Below, one piece after another: positions 18,381 through 28,589 of a stretch of 64,000 nucleotides of DNA. A program made the translations under genes and the position numbers. Every line of letters starts with the position of its first letter. Position 1 is the stretch's first letter. The stretch is from Bryopsis sp. KO-2023 (taxonomy: Eukaryota > Chlorophyta > Ulvophyceae > Bryopsidales > Bryopsidaceae): contig BSYQ01000005.1 of the NCBI GenBank assembly GCA_030272585.1, positions 3,875,501 to 3,939,500 on the forward strand. The letters run 5' to 3'. The notes under the pieces are model-generated. The model made no database searches, was not told where the DNA came from, and worked only from the letters and a program-made list of their open reading frames with translations.

Positions 18381-21020
18381 ATGGCTGACCGTGAACACGC
18401 ATTGGCAGTGCGCGAGCCTCAAGTCGAAGAGCCAGGGATTGAACCTGAGTTCGATGAGGAATTGCCTGACGCACCCAATGTTGTGTATCAACAAATAAAC
18501 GTCCAGAACATCCACAATGTCCAGCAAGCAGCTGTCGACATAGACATGGGAGCTGATGCGGAAGCCTTAAGAGAGGATGTGGACGCGGTCCATGACCGTG
18601 TGGACGATTTAGCCCACGGGCTAAGGGGTCACCTGCAGCAAGTTGACCAGACACTGGGGCAGAGGCTAGCCCATGCTGAGGCCTCTGTGTCGAACCAACT
18701 GGCTGGCGCATCAGAGGTGATCGGGCAGGCGCTGGAAACACAGCACCAGCATGCGCAACAGGTTGAGGCCACACAGCATGCGGTGGTGTCGCAACAGCAG
18801 AAGCTGGATTCAGTAGCGGCTCAACATAGTCGATACGAGCAGAGGCTATTACGCCAAGATATCGACCATAGGAAAGAAAGAGCCGAGATCAAAGCTTCTG
18901 TGGATGCAATAACGAGGAGAATGGATGCCGCAGACATTCTAGCGGACTCTCGTTTTGCTGACCTAAAAGAAGCAACTGAAGCATCAGCACTTCAGTTAAA
19001 ACAACTCTCCGAGTTATCCCTTGTTCAAGGGCGGAGAATTGAAGGCTTATTAGGAACTGTTGCGGATTCCAACGAAAAAGTCGAACGGACTCTAGAATTG
19101 TTTCGGGAGTCCTTGCATAAGCAAGGTGCTGAGGTGAAGCGTTTGCAGAGCTCCAGAGTAGCAATTCAAAAAGATTTGATTGCCTTGGAGAAAAAGGCAT
19201 CCAAAACCTGGGATCAGCAGCAAGATGCAGCTGATGTGGTTGCCTTAAGATTATCTGGCCTGGAACGAAGCATGGAGGATGTGAGTGGCGGAAGCCAGAG
19301 TGCCCAAAGTGGAAGTGATGCTCGAGCAGTATCACCAGAGCGAGAAGAATCAACTTCCCCTGAGCCTGAGGACTCAGCCTTTGGGATGCCGCTGCCGAAG
19401 AAATCAGTAAAGCAGTTGGCTGCATCATGGCCGCCACTAGATCAGAGCTTCGCGGTAGGAATGGTTGGGGCAGGAACCTCAACAATACCGGCTCCTCCAG
19501 CAGTACAGGTCGAGGAGGGTGAAATTGTTGCTGCAGAAGCACCACCATGCACTGCAGTGGATAGCGCACCAGACGCTGATTTCACATTCCCTCAGTTGAT
19601 ACCTCCAAGTACAAGAGCTCAGCCTGGAGTACGCATCTCAGAACCCGACTCTGCCGATGGATCACGTAGACCCACACGAACTAACCCAAGAGTTCTCTCC
19701 TCAGCAGAAGTGTTATATCAAATTGACCTTGAGCGTGCTAAGGCACAGGTCAGAGAAGAGAAAGGAAAAGAACCCATGCAGATCCCCACACGTACTGGAA
19801 GATTGGGACTTGGGTTAAGTGCTTTGGGAGCAAGGGTAGAAAATAATCCCTTTGCTGCACTTGGTTCATATGAGTCTACTGGTGGACCCAGTCGAGTTCC
19901 GCGTATGCGTGGAAACTTTGGAGACCCTGGTGATGACGACCCAGATGATGATGGCGGTGATGATTACCGCGACAGACGAAACCGCCCACCTTCCCGCATT
20001 CCAGGTGCGCCTGATGGCGGAGGAGGTGGTGGCGGCGGTGGAGATGGTGGAGGCGGTGGACCTCCCGGTGGACCTCCTGGTGGAGGTGGAGGTGGAGGTG
20101 GCGCTGGACCAGCAGGCCCAGGACCTCCTAGGCAAGGACAGTGGTTGCCTAGCACCGTCAAGTTGCAAATGCCTCGCGCATTTAACGGAAGTGGAGAACC
20201 AAAAGCCCGTAAATGGCAAGTGCTCATGACGCGGTACTTGAGAACCTGCGGAGTGCATGAAGCACAGTGGCAATCGATTATGGCCACTAACCTTTATGGG
20301 GCTGCCTCGGATTGGTTAACGATGCAAGAGTTGAAAATTCACCGAGGTGAAAGACCACCCTTCCGTGACTGGATGGACTTCATGGATGGCTTAGCTACAG
20401 CTTTCGAATTCTCTAGTGATCGAGATGAAGCGTGGCGTGACCTCCATAAACTCAAGCAGACTGGAACCGTGAAACAGTTCGTTAAAGAGTTTCAGCGGTT
20501 AGTCTTGAGGATTCCAGACCTCGAAGAGGATCACCAGTATTTGCTCTTCGTGGATGGACTTAAAAGTGAAGTTCAGAAGTTAGTCGCAGCAACGGTACCT
20601 CGAGATGTCGAGGCTGCCATCATATCTGCCGAACGATTGGAAGCCCTTGGAGTTGGAACACAAGGCCAAGGAGGGCAAACCAATCAGAAAAAGAAAGGAG
20701 TCTGGCATGGTGGAAGAAAGAAAAAAGGCCAGAATCAGGGTCAGCAGCAGCAGAACCCTACACCACCAGCCCAAGCACCACCACAAGCTGCCGCAGGAGT
20801 ACAACAGCAGCAGCAACAGCAACAAGGACGTGGTGGTGGTGGACGTGGACGCGGTGGTGGTAACCGTGGAAGAGGACAAGCCAATCAGGGAAGACAGAAC
20901 CCCCAGGGGGGAGGGGGATATAATTGTTATCTTTGTGGAAAGAAGGGTCACCCTGTGAGGCAATGTCCTAGATTGGAGGAGGTGAAAAACCTCCCCGATG
21001 TAAAAAAAATGTTAAACTGA
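18381..21020 (+). CDS. Gag of A1
   Basis: 879 residues from ATG 18381 (ACCATGG). Residues ~1-320 are rich in Gln, Glu, Ala and Leu with heptad character, probably coiled coil. An acidic/Ser-rich linker and a Gly-rich tract (~535-585) follow. The Gag core is at ~590-780 ([26 protein letters not shown]). A basic, Gln- and RGG-rich nucleocapsid carries a CCHC knuckle ([15 protein letters not shown], ~residue 849). It stops at TGA 21018, immediately after slippery GTTAAAC. Gag would assemble the particle and bind genomic RNA. A2 encodes a nearly identical protein of the same length. Confidence 0.93.
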   Translation: MADREHALAVREPQVEEPGIEPEFDEELPDAPNVVYQQINVQNIHNVQQAAVDIDMGADAEALREDVDAVHDRVDDLAHGLRGHLQQVDQTLGQRLAHAEASVSNQLAGASEVIGQALETQHQHAQQVEATQHAVVSQQQKLDSVAAQHSRYEQRLLRQDIDHRKERAEIKASVDAITRRMDAADILADSRFADLKEATEASALQLKQLSELSLVQGRRIEGLLGTVADSNEKVERTLELFRESLHKQGAEVKRLQSSRVAIQKDLIALEKKASKTWDQQQDAADVVALRLSGLERSMEDVSGGSQSAQSGSDARAVSPEREESTSPEPEDSAFGMPLPKKSVKQLAASWPPLDQSFAVGMVGAGTSTIPAPPAVQVEEGEIVAAEAPPCTAVDSAPDADFTFPQLIPPSTRAQPGVRISEPDSADGSRRPTRTNPRVLSSAEVLYQIDLERAKAQVREEKGKEPMQIPTRTGRLGLGLSALGARVENNPFAALGSYESTGGPSRVPRMRGNFGDPGDDDPDDDGGDDYRDRRNRPPSRIPGAPDGGGGGGGGGDGGGGGPPGGPPGGGGGGGGAGPAGPGPPRQGQWLPSTVKLQMPRAFNGSGEPKARKWQVLMTRYLRTCGVHEAQWQSIMATNLYGAASDWLTMQELKIHRGERPPFRDWMDFMDGLATAFEFSSDRDEAWRDLHKLKQTGTVKQFVKEFQRLVLRIPDLEEDHQYLLFVDGLKSEVQKLVAATVPRDVEAAIISAERLEALGVGTQGQGGQTNQKKKGVWHGGRKKKGQNQGQQQQNPTPPAQAPPQAAAGVQQQQQQQQGRGGGGRGRGGGNRGRGQANQGRQNPQGGGGYNCYLCGKKGHPVRQCPRLEEVKNLPDVKKMLN

Positions 21021-21055
21021 CCGCCAGGCAGGAAACTGCTTCGTCTGAGCCTGGC
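21011..21055 (+). promoter_or_regulatory. -1 frameshift signal of A1
   Basis: GTTAAAC (21011-21017) in the gag frame as G-UUA-AAC, directly before the TGA stop. A 5-nt spacer then leads to a stem GCCAGGC/GCCTGGC (21023-21029 with 21049-21055). Pol is open in the -1 frame from here. GUUAAAC is a known -1 slippery heptamer. A run of eight A lies just upstream (21002-21009) and is an alternative slip site. The whole arrangement is repeated in A2. Confidence 0.8.
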
Positions 21056-24000
21056 CGACGCAAACGTCGTAAGCGAAACAGAGTTCGTAGGCGGCGTAGG
21101 AAGCATAGATCAAAAGTAGGTGCCTCGAAAAAGGTTAGTACTCACAGCGGAAAACCTGAGGAGCGGACTAGTACACCGCGTGAAGAGAGAACAGAGACAC
21201 TCTCCACATCTACCCAATCGGCACATGACAACTGCGATTGGAAAAATGAACAGAAGGAAAGCACACCGGATGAGATGGACGCGCCTCATGCGTCATCTGC
21301 ATCTCTTCCCTCTGTTAGTGAATCTGTGGGCTCATTGGAGTCGCAGAGTAGTCTACAGGAGTCCCTGCCTGCAGACGTAGACGATAGTGGGTCAGAAACA
21401 ACCCAGCGGTCTACCACAGAGCGAGTTAATGTGTCAGAAGTTCGATCAACTTCGTCAACCAAGGGTGACACATGCCCTCTGTTAAAAATTCAAGAAGTGC
21501 CTGTGAGAGGGTACGAAGTAAAAGCACGGATCAAGACCACGGACCTTTATGCATTCATTGATTGTGGAAGTACCGCAAACTATATCAATGATAAGGTAGC
21601 GCGTGATCTCGGGTTGTCGATTACACCAAGCTCAAAGAGAGCAATGTTGGCAAACGGAGATATTAAAGAACTGGCTGGCAGCTGTAACAACCTCCGAGTA
21701 AAGATAGGAGGGCTGAAGTGCAAAATGAAAGCGGATCTGTTCCCAGACCTTGGTTATGACCTAATATTGGGCATGCCTTGGTTGCAGAAAGAAAACCCCC
21801 GCATAGACTTTCAGCAAAATGAGATTTCAGTTTGCAAAAACAGCCAAGTGTTTCATCTCCCGTTGCGTCATCCAACCCAAGAGAGTATTGAACCTGAACG
21901 AAAAGTACAGTCGATACTGCAAGAAGTGCCAGTGACTGAGTGTTCAGCTAAACGAATGATGCGTCATCTCAAAACAGAGACAGCATTCATGGTTGTAGTA
22001 CAAGAGTCTGAAGAGAAAGCTTTAGGCCAGCATGAATTGCCTGACGCAATAGAGCGAACACAGCCATTCAACACTGAGGATGAGATTGGCAAACTTATTC
22101 GTTCAGACACCCCTGCCGAAATTAAAAAGGTGGTAGAAACACACCGTGGTGTGTTCCCTCGTGATTTACCCCCAGGGATCCCTCCGAAGAGAAAAGGTCA
22201 TGAGTTTAAGATAGACCTGGAGGATCCAACACCTATCCATCGTCCAATATACAAGCTTTCACCAGCAGAGCTGGATGAAGTGAAAGCACAAGTGGACTAC
22301 CTTCTGGAACAGAAGAAAATCAAACCATCCGAGTCCCCTTGGGGCGCGCCAATCCTGTTTGTACCAAAAAAGGATGGAGGCTTAAGGATGTGTGTGGATT
22401 ACAGGTGGATTAATAAGGTGACGGTGAAAAACCGATATCCTTTACCCCTGCCAGAAGAATTGATGGATAGAGTGTTCAAAGCCAAAGTGTTCTCAAAGTT
22501 AGATCTGCGATCAGGCTATTGGCAATTTCCAGTAAGGCCATCTGATACAGAGAAAACAGCGTTCCGCACGAGATACGGTCACTTTGAGTTTTTGGTAGCG
22601 CCTTTTGGGCTAACCAATTGCCCAGCGCAATTCCAAACTCTAGTGCAAGACCTACTCGCAGAGTTTTTAGATGATTTTGTTGTTGTCTTTATCGATGACA
22701 TACTCATCTTCTCTGAAAACATGGAACAGCATGCCGAACACTTAGAGAAAGTCCTGTCGCGACTAGCAGAATATCAGCTTTTTGCTAAGGCAAGTAAAAG
22801 TGAGCTGGCTGTCGCAACAGTAGACTATCTTGGCTACCGCATTAGCGGAAGTGGGTTAAAACCACAGGAACAAAAAGTGAAGGCAGTGAAGGAGTGGAAG
22901 GAACTACAGAGTGTTAGCGATGTACGTAGTTTCCTTGGAATGGTTTCATACTACAGGAAATTCATTCCCTAGTTTGCACATGTTGCTGGACCACTCCATG
23001 ACTTAGTGAAAAAAGACCATCCCTGGAGATGGGGACAGGTTGAGCGTGGCGCATTCAATGAATTGAAAAAGCGTTTAAGTCAAGCTCCCGTCCTTATTTT
23101 TCCAGATGCGTCACTGCCTTACACTGTGATCACTGATGCGTCGAATGAGGCCATCGGTGCCGTGTTAACACAGGATCACGGAGAGGGGCTACAGCCAATA
23201 GCTTACCTCTCACGTAGATTCAAGCCTGCCGAGCTTAACTATGCACCATACGACAAAGAGTTGTGTGCAATATGTTATGCGATGGTGCAGTGGAGACATT
23301 ATCTAGAAGGTTGTGCGGGTGGAGTAACAGTGTTCACTGACCACCAACCTCTGACGCATATTCTGTCGCAGAGGAACCTTTCTAGAACCCAAGCAAGATG
23401 GCTTGAGGCGGGGTACCTGACTTCGATCAACCCCAAGATCTCCTATATCAAAGGCAAGGCTAATGTGTTAGCAGATGCTCTCTCCCGCAGTGTTCCTAAG
23501 CCCGTGGAAACTGCGATGAACATTTCCACTTGGCAAGTGCATCAAGCAAGCCAAGACGAGTGGAAACAAGCCCTCCAAGCTGATAACTCCTTGGTGAAGA
23601 TATTACGGAAGCTTGAGAGTGGCGAGGAAGTTGAGGGATATTTCCTTAGAGAGGGAATACTCTGGACGGTCCCAAAGAGAGGATTAGTCGAGAAAGTGGT
23701 GGTTCCTAAAGGCCAGCGCAATAAGATTATGAAGGAGTGCCATGAGACACCTTCAGCAGGCCATACAGGACCAGCGCGAACAGGAGAAATCCTAGCGCGG
23801 CGATATTGGTGGAAGGGGTGGATGAATGAGTTGAAGGCATTTGTGCGCGAATGCCCTGTGTGCCAACAAATAAAGGCTGACACACAGAAGCCTATGGGCT
23901 TACTTCAACCCCTGCCAATACCTGAGCGGAAGTGGGAGCAGATTACCACTGACTTGGTGACAGATCTACCAGCATCCAATGGGTTTAGTGCTGTAGCTGT

Positions 24001-25015
24001 CTTTGTCGATAGACTTACCAAGTTTGTGCATTTCGCCCCATGTACTAAAGAGATTACCGCTGCAGGATACGCCCAACTTTTTATCGAACATGTTTACCGC
24101 AACCATGGCCTACCTAAAGTGATTGTGTCTGATCGAGACCCTCGCTTTACCAGCAAGTTCTGGCAGACGCTTTTTAAAGCTCTGGGTACAGAGATTCGTA
24201 TGAGTACAGCTTACCACCCTCAGACGGATGGACAGAGTGAGGTTACCATACGTACTCTGGAAAATTTTCTAAGGCCATATGCTGAGAGGTATCCCCATAA
24301 GTGGGTTGAGTATTTACCTACAGCAGAGTTTGCAGCAAACAATGCAGTGAATGCGAGTACAGGGTTCGCACCTGCATACTTGATGTATGGGTACCATCCA
24401 GAAACACCAAACATTGGTGGGACGGTAACGCAATTTCAAGTGGAAGCAGTTAAGACTATGGTAGCACGGATGGCACAGGACTTAGATACCGCAAAAGCAT
24501 ATTACTCTAGAGCACAACACAGAATGTGTGTGAGTGCAAACAAGAAGAGGAAAGATATTGCTTTTGAGAAAGGGGATAAAGTCCTGATAAAAAGCCGTTT
24601 TATTCCGTTGGCTGCTTTGAACAAAGTGAGTCCCAAACTGCGCCGTCGATTTGTGGGTCCCTTTGAAATTGTGGAGAAAATATCAAAGGTGGCTTACAGA
24701 GTTCAACTTCCGGAAACATGGCTCATTCACCCAGTGTTTCATGTTTCTAAGTTCAAGCGTTATCACGCCTCGAGTGATAACAGCAGGCAGATACAACCTC
24801 CAGAAGGAGAGTTGATTGGTAGCGAAGTAGAGTATGAGGTCGAAAATATCCTAAGGGCTAGAGGTAAACGCAATCGTGAATACCTAGTGCTGTGGAAAGG
24901 ATACGATCTACTTGACGCTACTTGGGAACCTGAAGCTAATCTGGTTAACGCACCAGATATACTTCGCGCATTTAAAGAGAAAGAAAGAAAAGAGTTGCAG
25001 AAAGGAAGAGAATAG
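21017..25015 (+). pseudogene. Pol of A1: protease, RT, RNase H, integrase, chromodomain; one nonsense codon
   Basis: The frame is -1 to gag. After a basic, Ser/Thr-rich linker comes the aspartic protease (AFIDCGSTANYIND, ~21550; LILGMPWL), then RT ([26 protein letters not shown]), RNase H (VITDASNEAIGAVL, NVLADALSR), and integrase with an HHCC finger (~23740-23880) and a DDE core (TTDLVTDLP, VSDRDPRF, Glu in GQSEVTIRT). The chromodomain lies at ~24830-24990 (YLVLWKGYD, TWEPEANL); in known chromoviruses this domain guides integration to marked chromatin. The codon at 22970-22972 is TAG; A2 has CAG there, so this is a single nonsense mutation near the end of RT. Otherwise the frame is intact. 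Confidence 0.92.
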
Positions 25016-25464
25016 GGAAGCAGAGTGTTTGATGGCTAAGGTGGAACTCCTTATAGCAAGGGGGCGCGAAAAAGGATACCTTAGAAAAACTCTGTCGACT
25101 TCCAAACCAACTCTTTATCTTTAATGCGTTAGGTGCCTAAGTTATTTGGCTGGCGCAGTAAGTGTAGCTTCAGTAGTACTTTAGAAACCGGGCAAACGAT
25201 GTCACATTCGAGATAGTGTGGTTGTTCCGAGAAAACCCCTATCAAGTGACGTGTTGAGGTGGTCTTGACGAGACTCCAACCGAGCGAAACGTTGGTGTCT
25301 CACCCCAATAACCCAACGAGAAAAGTGTACGAGTCACCCAGCCTTATAAGCGCAGCCCTCGAACCATTTTGCCCTAGTGTTTGTGAAAACGGAGCGAGCT
25401 CCTGAGTGAAAAACAGTCTAAAGACGCACAAACCGTTGTTATTTCTTTCTTTCCGACGAACATA
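25016..25464 (+). promoter_or_regulatory. Noncoding spacer with candidate internal promoter of A1
   Basis: No gene. TTATAAG at 25344-25350 lies about 115 bp before the ATG of the third ORF and is preserved in A2. No ATG is visible between it and 25465, so it could drive a separate mRNA. A polypyrimidine TTTCTTTCTTTCCG run lies just before the ATG. Confidence 0.5.
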
Positions 25465-27279
25465 ATGGCTGCTGATACCCCCGCCGCAATTATTGCGAGG
25501 TTGGAAGCGGAGGTAGCTCAAAAAGAAGAGGAGCTGCAGCACTTTACGTCAACCGCAGAGGAAGTGCTGCAGAACAATGAGGCCTTAACCCGGCAGCTCT
25601 CAGAGTTGAGTGACCGGACGAAAGCAGCTGAGGCTGCGAAGGAGGCAGCGGAGAAGGCCAAGGATAAGGCGGAGGCGGAAAGGAAAGAAGCGGAGGACAA
25701 GACTAAGGTCTTGGAAGAAAAATTGGAAGCCATGAAGCTGAAGAAGCAGCGGTTCCAATCTCACATGATGGCTAACCATCGTGAGAATGACCTCCGCAAG
25801 CAAGCTCTCGGGGGAATGGTGGATCGATTTACCGCGGTAGAGGAAACGCTGCAGCGAGCTGTAGCAACCGCGTGGAGTGCAGCAGCCAACAACCTTAAGA
25901 AGGAATTGGCAGAACAAGAGCTGCAGATCGATTTGCTGGGAGAGTCCCTCAGAGACGGCTCTGAAAAACTTCAAGTGCAGAGCGAAACAACGGACAAGAT
26001 GCTGCGTTTGAACCCGGCGGTACCAGCACCACGGGTACGCGAAGAACTGGATCGCCAAGTCCAAGTTCTGTTGTCAAACGCAACACTTGATCTGGAACCG
26101 TCCAAGGACGATGATGCGGGAGGCTCAAGCAAGGGCAAGGGGAAAGGGAAAAACAAACGCCCAAGCTCGCCGTGTAGGGATGAAGATCCACACGGAAAGA
26201 GAAGGCGAGAGGACGGTGACGATGAAGGTGGTGAGCCACCGAGGGATCGTATGCCTGGAGATGCAGCAAGAGCCAACTTGTTACTCAAGTTAAAGGCTGC
26301 CGCATTAAAGACTCCAGCACCCTCACAACCAGCGCCAACAGTTCAGACTCCCGGAGATGAGGCTACCGCAATAGCACCGGGGGAGGACTTATTCGACATG
26401 AGAGAGGAGGAACTTCTGGACTTGGATTTTCACGAAGAAATTGACTTCGGCAGTCCACCTCCTAGGCTCGAAGGTCCTAGTTCTGAACTGGAGGACGGGG
26501 AAATAAGGAATGATGAAGGGCCAAGCCAGGTGACAGAGGTTCAGCGTGCGGTCCATCCACCGTTGGAGTTAGCTCCAACAGAAGCAGCACTTCGGGCTTT
26601 CCGAGAAAAGGTTAAGCTCAGGAGACTAAGGGCGGCTGCTCAGGACAAAGTGGATGCTGCACCCAGCGAAGTGAACCTGTCACGGGAGGATATCGAGGAG
26701 GCTTGCAACCCCATCACTGCGTCAGAGAAATGGCCGAAGGTCCAATATACGAACCCCAGGGACCGAGCCTTGCAAAATTACCGCGGCAACCGGCACTTCC
26801 ACGAGTTGCCCATGTGCATTTGGTGCGGGAGAAGCCCAATGCAGGCAAGTGCTCAGCGGCTGACGCAGAAGAAGTATTCCGTCCTTCCTTGTGGGTATCA
26901 CCTTGTGTGTGATGCTCATTGGTTGGCATACTCGATGCTGGGGCGCATCGTCACGGCGGTCCAAAAAGTCGCGGAAGTGGACAACAAGTCCATCGCCACC
27001 GTCTCCCCATTCTCTCTACCTGCCCATATGTTGAAGCTGACACGCTCGACGTTCGAAGAAATCCCTCCGTTCCCGGCTGAGCACGAGAAGTTGCCACACT
27101 GCAACATGTGTGTGAAGCGGCAGCTCAAGGTGTCCGGCATCACAAGAGATCTGCCATTCCTAAAGTCCAAGAGGGTGGCTGCCGCATTTGATCCCTGTGT
27201 CCGGTATCGTGCAGTGCAGCAAGCGCATGCGCAGGAGCAGCGTGCTAATCAGCAAGCGCAAGCGCCGGAACAGCGTTAA
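25465..27279 (+). CDS. Third ORF of A1, coiled-coil and Cys/His-rich protein
   Basis: 604 residues from ATG 25465, located between pol and the 3' LTR where envelope or accessory genes lie in other elements. It has no signal peptide or membrane segment. Residues ~5-200 are strongly coiled coil (Glu/Ala/Lys heptads). ~210-265 are basic with a KRRR-type nuclear signal (HGKRRRED). An acidic middle follows. The C-terminal ~150 residues hold a Cys/His cluster: CIWCGRSP (~451), LPCGYHLVCDAHW (~474) and HCNMC (~546), spaced like a zinc-binding domain. The tail is Gln/Ala-rich. A2 keeps it intact with few substitutions. Function unknown; a nuclear or chromatin-linked accessory role is only inferred. 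Confidence 0.82.
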   Translation: MAADTPAAIIARLEAEVAQKEEELQHFTSTAEEVLQNNEALTRQLSELSDRTKAAEAAKEAAEKAKDKAEAERKEAEDKTKVLEEKLEAMKLKKQRFQSHMMANHRENDLRKQALGGMVDRFTAVEETLQRAVATAWSAAANNLKKELAEQELQIDLLGESLRDGSEKLQVQSETTDKMLRLNPAVPAPRVREELDRQVQVLLSNATLDLEPSKDDDAGGSSKGKGKGKNKRPSSPCRDEDPHGKRRREDGDDEGGEPPRDRMPGDAARANLLLKLKAAALKTPAPSQPAPTVQTPGDEATAIAPGEDLFDMREEELLDLDFHEEIDFGSPPPRLEGPSSELEDGEIRNDEGPSQVTEVQRAVHPPLELAPTEAALRAFREKVKLRRLRAAAQDKVDAAPSEVNLSREDIEEACNPITASEKWPKVQYTNPRDRALQNYRGNRHFHELPMCIWCGRSPMQASAQRLTQKKYSVLPCGYHLVCDAHWLAYSMLGRIVTAVQKVAEVDNKSIATVSPFSLPAHMLKLTRSTFEEIPPFPAEHEKLPHCNMCVKRQLKVSGITRDLPFLKSKRVAAAFDPCVRYRAVQQAHAQEQRANQQAQAPEQR

Positions 27280-27474
27280 GGAGGAGGGAAAAGGAGTTAT
27301 CGTCGACCAAGTGTGTGCGTGCAGCAGCTGTCAGAGACGTCAGAGCAAGAGACAGGTCCAAGACAGTTGGGTGTGGATATGGGAGTGGGTGAGTTTTGTG
27401 TTTGTGTTTTTGTGTTTTTGTTTTTCTTTGTGTTTTGGTGTGCGTGGGCGCCCACTTTTTGCGGGGGGGGCGTA
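27280..27474 (+). other. 3' noncoding region and polypurine tract of A1
   Basis: GT-rich DNA ending in GCGGGGGGGGCGTA directly before the 3' LTR; the G run is the probable plus-strand primer. The same sequence precedes the A2 3' LTR. Confidence 0.6.
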
Positions 27475-27900
27475 TGTTAGTCTTTTAGCGCTATACGAGG
27501 TAGTTTGGGATAGAGCCGAGGGTGGCTGACGCATGTGGGTTCGCGAGTAAGACAGATTAGACCCAGAGTTTGGGGCATGCGTCAGCGTACTACACTTAGG
27601 GGTACTTAAGAGGCCCACTCGTTGTTTTGACATTCTTATTCACTTTATTTTGTAAGAACTCGGGATTCGTGGGATTGGTGTGTTCCCGCTTGTGTGTGTG
27701 TTTGTGTGTGTGTGTGTTAAGTGTTTGCCTGACGCAATCACTTCCCAACCCAAGTGCTCTAGTAGCGTTCACAACCGCGCTAGCTAGAGAGTTGTCTAAA
27801 TCAACAAACCCCACAAGTATACTTGCGTTAGCCAGCAAGTTATCACGAATCCAATCAACACAGCCGACCACTATTGCGTCACCCACAAGCTTCACTATCA
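27475..27900 (+). repeat. 3' LTR of A1 (426 bp)
   Basis: TGTTAGTC...CACTATCA, same as the 5' LTR by eye; followed by ATGAG duplication and B1 gag. Confidence 0.95.
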
Positions 27901-27905
27901 ATGAG

Positions 27906-28589
27906 GAAGCACTGAATGTGTGGGAAACACTGTCCCACACAAGGAGCTTTGCAAGCGAGCCGGCAAGATTTCCGCCACAAGAAAGATCAGCAGTACAGCC
28001 GCCAGGGCTCAGAGAGGAAGTGGAAGTAAAAGAAGAAGTGGAAGTGAAAGAAGAAGAAGGAGGAGGTATCAGAGGACCCTCGGAATTGGTGCGGAACTTG
28101 AATGTGGGACACAAGGTGTGGGACAGTCGAACAATGCAATGGTGGGCGCCGGAAGTGCTGGACTACCTCCGAAGGCGAAGGATGGAAGCAGCGGACAGAC
28201 ACGAAGAAAGAGACGAGAACCCGCTGGATTGGATGGCGCAGCAGCGTTACCAAGAAGAGTTACGGGCTATCGACCGCAGTGCCAAGGAAATGGAGTTTAG
28301 CCTTAACGGAGGCCGGGGAGACGATACACCACAGATCAGGGAGGAGAGAGCTAGGACCACTGCAATGCGGCAGTACTTCGCGGACCAACTGTTGCTGGCC
28401 GAGCACCATGCCAACTTCGCGGCGAAGGCGAAGGAGCTGGCTGAGAAACGCTGGGAGCGGGCTTACAGCACAAGGGTGGACGAGGCTCAAAAGCTTTATC
28501 TGCAGGAAATGGCAGAACTGCGCGAGAAGGAACCCGAAGGAGCGAGGCTGACTTTGGGACCATTACCACAAACAGGACGTTTTCACTAG
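27906..28589 (+). CDS. Gag-protease polyprotein of B1, C-terminal part
   Basis: Direct continuation of the frame broken at 17809. It encodes ~227 residues after the protease: a Glu/Lys-rich linker and a long charged helical region (RAIDRSAKEMEF, NFAAKAKELAEKRWERA) analogous to the C-terminal region of D Gag. It ends at TAG 28587. Just before the stop, CGT TTT CAC allows a -1 slip on UUU (28580-28583); the -1 frame is open from there straight into the RT frame. There is no obvious perfect heptamer. Confidence 0.82.
   Translation, partial: EALNVWETLSHTRSFASEPARFPPQERSAVQPPGLREEVEVKEEVEVKEEEGGGIRGPSELVRNLNVGHKVWDSRTMQWWAPEVLDYLRRRRMEAADRHEERDENPLDWMAQQRYQEELRAIDRSAKEMEFSLNGGRGDDTPQIREERARTTAMRQYFADQLLLAEHHANFAAKAKELAEKRWERAYSTRVDEAQKLYLQEMAELREKEPEGARLTLGPLPQTGRFH

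Larger units (their letters stand above)
17810..27900 (+). mobile_element. Element A1, full-length chromovirus
   Basis: Two 426-bp LTRs that look identical, flanked by ATGAG (17805-17809 and 27901-27905), inserted in B1 gag. Order: LTR, PBS, gag, -1 pol with protease, RT, RNase H, integrase and chromodomain, then a third ORF. It is intact apart from one nonsense codon in pol. Confidence 0.95.
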
